Shown here in pieces: positions 5,575-6,568 of a stretch of 6,568 bases of DNA. A program made the position numbers and the translations under genes. The notes under the pieces are model-generated. The model saw nothing but the letters and a program-made list of their open reading frames with translations. It searched no databases and was not told the DNA's origin. Origin of the DNA: Chloroflexota bacterium (GTDB taxonomy: Bacteria; Chloroflexota; Anaerolineae; Promineifilales; Promineifilaceae); NCBI GenBank assembly GCA_020353135.1, contig CP070688.1:822263-828830 (forward strand). Direction: 5' to 3'. Each line of letters begins with the position of its first letter. The stretch's first letter is position 1.

Positions 5575-5958
5575 ATGACCGAAGAAGTAGAAGTCACTGA
5601 AGAATTGCTCGACGAAAACGGACACAATCCGATGTTAGAGATGGCCCGCAATGTCTTGTTGGCTGGAATCGGCGCCATAGCGTTGACCCAAGAAGAGGTT
5701 GAGAAATTCGTTCATAAGCTCATCGAACGAGGCGAGATCGCCGAGAAAGACGGTCGCAAGCTGATCAATGACGTCATGGAAAAGCGTCGTCGTAAAGCAG
5801 AAGAAGAGTCGGCCGAAGCGGAAGATACGTATGAGAGCCGCATGGAAGAGGTCCTGGCCCGGATGAACATCCCCAGCAAAACTGACATCGATGCACTCAG
5901 CCGCAAGATCACGACCCTGACCGAGAAGGTTGACGAACTGAGCACAACGGAAGAATAA
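5575..5958 (+). CDS. Phasin-like protein (PhaF/PhaI-type polyhydroxyalkanoate granule-associated/regulator phasin)
   Basis: A complete 127-residue acidic, mostly helical protein without cysteines or a signal peptide. After an acidic start (1-17), residues 19-66 form the conserved phasin-like segment: an amphipathic stretch NVLLAGIGAIALTQEEVEKF (26-45), then VHKLIERGEIAEKDGRKLI. A charged Lys/Arg/Glu-rich helix follows (67-95). It ends with NIPSKTDIDALSRKITTLTEKVDEL (98-122), a short coiled coil typical of this family for oligomerisation. Family members coat PHA granules or act as regulatory and structural proteins at the granule surface. The lack of an extended Ala/Lys-rich histone-like tail makes it PhaI-like in size. 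Its own consensus promoter, two operators, a structured leader and a terminator make it a single-gene unit. A PhaR-type regulator follows, as in many PHA loci. A general small coiled-coil stress protein is the alternative. Confidence 0.8.
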   Translation: MTEEVEVTEELLDENGHNPMLEMARNVLLAGIGAIALTQEEVEKFVHKLIERGEIAEKDGRKLINDVMEKRRRKAEEESAEAEDTYESRMEEVLARMNIPSKTDIDALSRKITTLTEKVDELSTTEE

Positions 5959-5972
5959 GCACGTCTTCACTT

Positions 5973-6001
5973 CCTGGCTACCAGGCGGTCAAGCTGCCTG
6001 G
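5973..6001 (+). repeat. Two mutually exclusive hairpins after the phasin stop
   Basis: CCAGGC (5981-5986) can pair with GCCTGG (5996-6001), extendable inward by a G-T and a G-C pair to a five-base loop. Alternatively CCTGG (5973-5977) can pair with CCAGG (5981-5985) over a three-base loop. No T-run follows either, so they may protect the 3' end of the phasin mRNA rather than end transcription. Confidence 0.4.
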
Positions 6002-6027
6002 CGGTATTAGGTATAACTTGAAGAAAA

Positions 6028-6066
6028 GGAGATGCCTGCCGGGTTCGGCAGCGCGTCTCCTCTTTT
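6028..6066 (+). terminator. Intrinsic terminator after the phasin gene
   Basis: A 14-bp stem with a single bulged C (6052): GGAGATGC and CTGCCG on the left pair with CGGCAG and GCGTCTCC on the right (6028-6041 with 6046-6060, one T-G pair), closed by the loop GGTT. TCTTTT follows, and AAAA precedes the stem, so it may also work in the reverse direction. It separates the phasin transcript from the regulator gene. Confidence 0.85.
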
Positions 6067-6079
6067 CGTGTACCGGCAT

Positions 6080-6109
6080 TTGACATTGATTTAAGTGGGG
6101 GAATATAAT
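6080..6109 (+). promoter_or_regulatory. Consensus sigma70-type promoter of the PhaR-type regulator gene
   Basis: TTGACA at 6080-6085 and TATAAT at 6104-6109 are both perfect, with 18-bp spacing. Transcription should start near 6116, about 78 nt before the start codon. No copy of the phasin operator palindrome is seen here, so the regulator gene is probably controlled differently from the phasin. Confidence 0.82.
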
Positions 6110-6124
6110 CCGATTGGAGAGTGA

Positions 6125-6153
6125 GCAGTCGCGCCGCGTTCGTCGCCGACTGC
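6125..6153 (+). promoter_or_regulatory. Inverted repeat in the leader of the PhaR-type regulator gene
   Basis: GCAGTCG (6125-6131) and CGACTGC (6147-6153) are perfect inverted repeats 15 bases apart, just downstream of the predicted transcription start. They could be an mRNA hairpin or a DNA operator, for example for autoregulation. No T-run follows. Confidence 0.4.
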
Positions 6154-6180
6154 CGGCGCCAGAGGTCAGCCACGGCCTAC

Positions 6181-6186
6181 AAGGAA
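6181..6186 (+). promoter_or_regulatory. Ribosome binding site of the PhaR-type regulator gene
   Basis: AAGGAA lies seven bases before the ATG at 6194. It is good but less complete than that of the phasin, consistent with lower production of a regulator. Confidence 0.65.
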
Positions 6187-6193
6187 CAGGCTC

Positions 6194-6568
6194 ATGATTA
6201 TTATCAAGCGCTACCCCAATCGAAAACTGTATAATACTGATGCGAAGCAATATGTGACCCTGGACGCAATCGCCGATTTGATTAAGCAGGGCGAGGAAAT
6301 CCAAATCACCGATCATCTCACCGGGGAAGACTTAACGGCCGTAACGCTGACGCAAATCATCTTTGAGCAGGAGAAAAAGGAAGGTGGCTTCCTACCTCGG
6401 TCGGTGCTCACCGGCTTGATCCAGTCGGGCGGTCAAACTTTGACCGGTTTGAGGCGCACGCTGGCTTCGCCGCTGGAACTGTTTCAGCATGTCAATGTAG
6501 AAATCGAGAAACGAATACAGACTCTGATTTCGTCTGGCGAACTCGACCAGGAAGAAGGCGAGGCCTTG
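6194..6568 (+). CDS. PhaR-type polyhydroxyalkanoate synthesis regulator (PHB_acc_N domain), C-terminus beyond window edge
   Basis: The frame is open for 125 codons to the right edge without a stop. Residues 3-62 match the PHB/PHA accumulation regulator DNA-binding domain: [12 protein letters not shown] (4-15), [11 protein letters not shown] (20-30), then [19 protein letters not shown] (44-62), where relatives have GEDLTRxVLTQII. In the best-known PhaR proteins this domain binds DNA and the PHA polymer or granules: free PhaR represses phasin genes, and PhaR titrated onto growing granules releases them. Residues 66-112 are helical with amphipathic character. The gene has its own promoter and is separated from the phasin by a terminator, so the two are neighbours rather than an operon. 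Whether it is the repressor that binds the phasin operators is plausible but not shown; the palindromes also resemble TetR-type sites. The visible length is most of the usual 130-200 residues. Confidence 0.88.
   Translation, partial: MIIIKRYPNRKLYNTDAKQYVTLDAIADLIKQGEEIQITDHLTGEDLTAVTLTQIIFEQEKKEGGFLPRSVLTGLIQSGGQTLTGLRRTLASPLELFQHVNVEIEKRIQTLISSGELDQEEGEAL

Noticed and set aside
5410..5625. Minus-strand frame of 71 codons across the phasin promoter and start
   Set aside because: It overlaps both the promoter/operators and the phasin coding start, has no family resemblance, and is explained as antisense of the leader and phasin.
5635..5970. Minus-strand frames of 111 and 77 codons under the phasin gene
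   Set aside because: They are antisense shadows of the phasin reading frame; the leucine/phenylalanine-rich look comes from reading Glu/Lys codons backwards.
5978..6316. Minus-strand frame of 112 codons across the terminator and regulator promoter
   Set aside because: It crosses a clear terminator and promoter and overlaps the regulator domain in antisense; no recognisable motif.

Overview
The window is 6.6 kb of gene-dense bacterial DNA of moderate GC, with two divergently transcribed blocks. No rRNA, tRNA, CRISPR array, insertion sequence or phage gene was seen. The gene families fit a polyhydroxyalkanoate (PHA)- or lipid-storing bacterium. A Chloroflexota (Anaerolineae-like) origin is my best guess, but it rests only on the general look of the proteins and is weakly supported.

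Minus-strand block (5229 down past position 1): six genes with gaps of 47, 1, 62, 62 and 9 bp, so probably one operon. In order of transcription they are an extended-SDR NAD-dependent epimerase/dehydratase-like protein, a PlsC-type acyltransferase with an N-terminal Cys/His cluster, two different SCP2 sterol-carrier/lipid-binding proteins, an iron-containing alcohol dehydrogenase, and a patatin-like lipase cut by the window edge. This set suggests binding, acylation, redox handling and hydrolysis of lipids or fatty alcohols/aldehydes. No substrate can be read from the sequence.

Intergenic region 5230-5574: it carries a consensus sigma70-type promoter (TTGACA, 17 bp, TATAAT) pointing right. 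Two near-identical 17-bp palindromes, ATGACGCAATGCGTTAT and ATAACGCACTGCGTTAT, cover the promoter spacer/-10 and the predicted transcription start. They look like paired operators for a dimeric repressor and could also affect the divergent operon. A leader of about 150 nt follows, with a three-codon reading frame and a two-part hairpin.

Plus-strand block (5575 to the right edge): a short PhaF/PhaI-type phasin-like protein (granule-associated or PHA-regulator phasin), then an intrinsic terminator, then a second consensus promoter (TTGACA, 18 bp, TATAAT), then a PhaR-type PHA-accumulation regulator with the PHB_acc_N DNA-binding domain, cut by the window edge. A phasin beside a PhaR-type regulator is the strongest functional clue. 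The divergent lipid operon may belong to the same storage or granule-surface physiology; that link is inference.

The points most worth a second look are the double operator in the phasin promoter, the shared storage/lipid architecture, a hairpin lying exactly between an orphan Shine-Dalgarno sequence and the GTG start of the alcohol dehydrogenase, the SDR lacking its catalytic lysine, and the Cys/His cluster on the acyltransferase.
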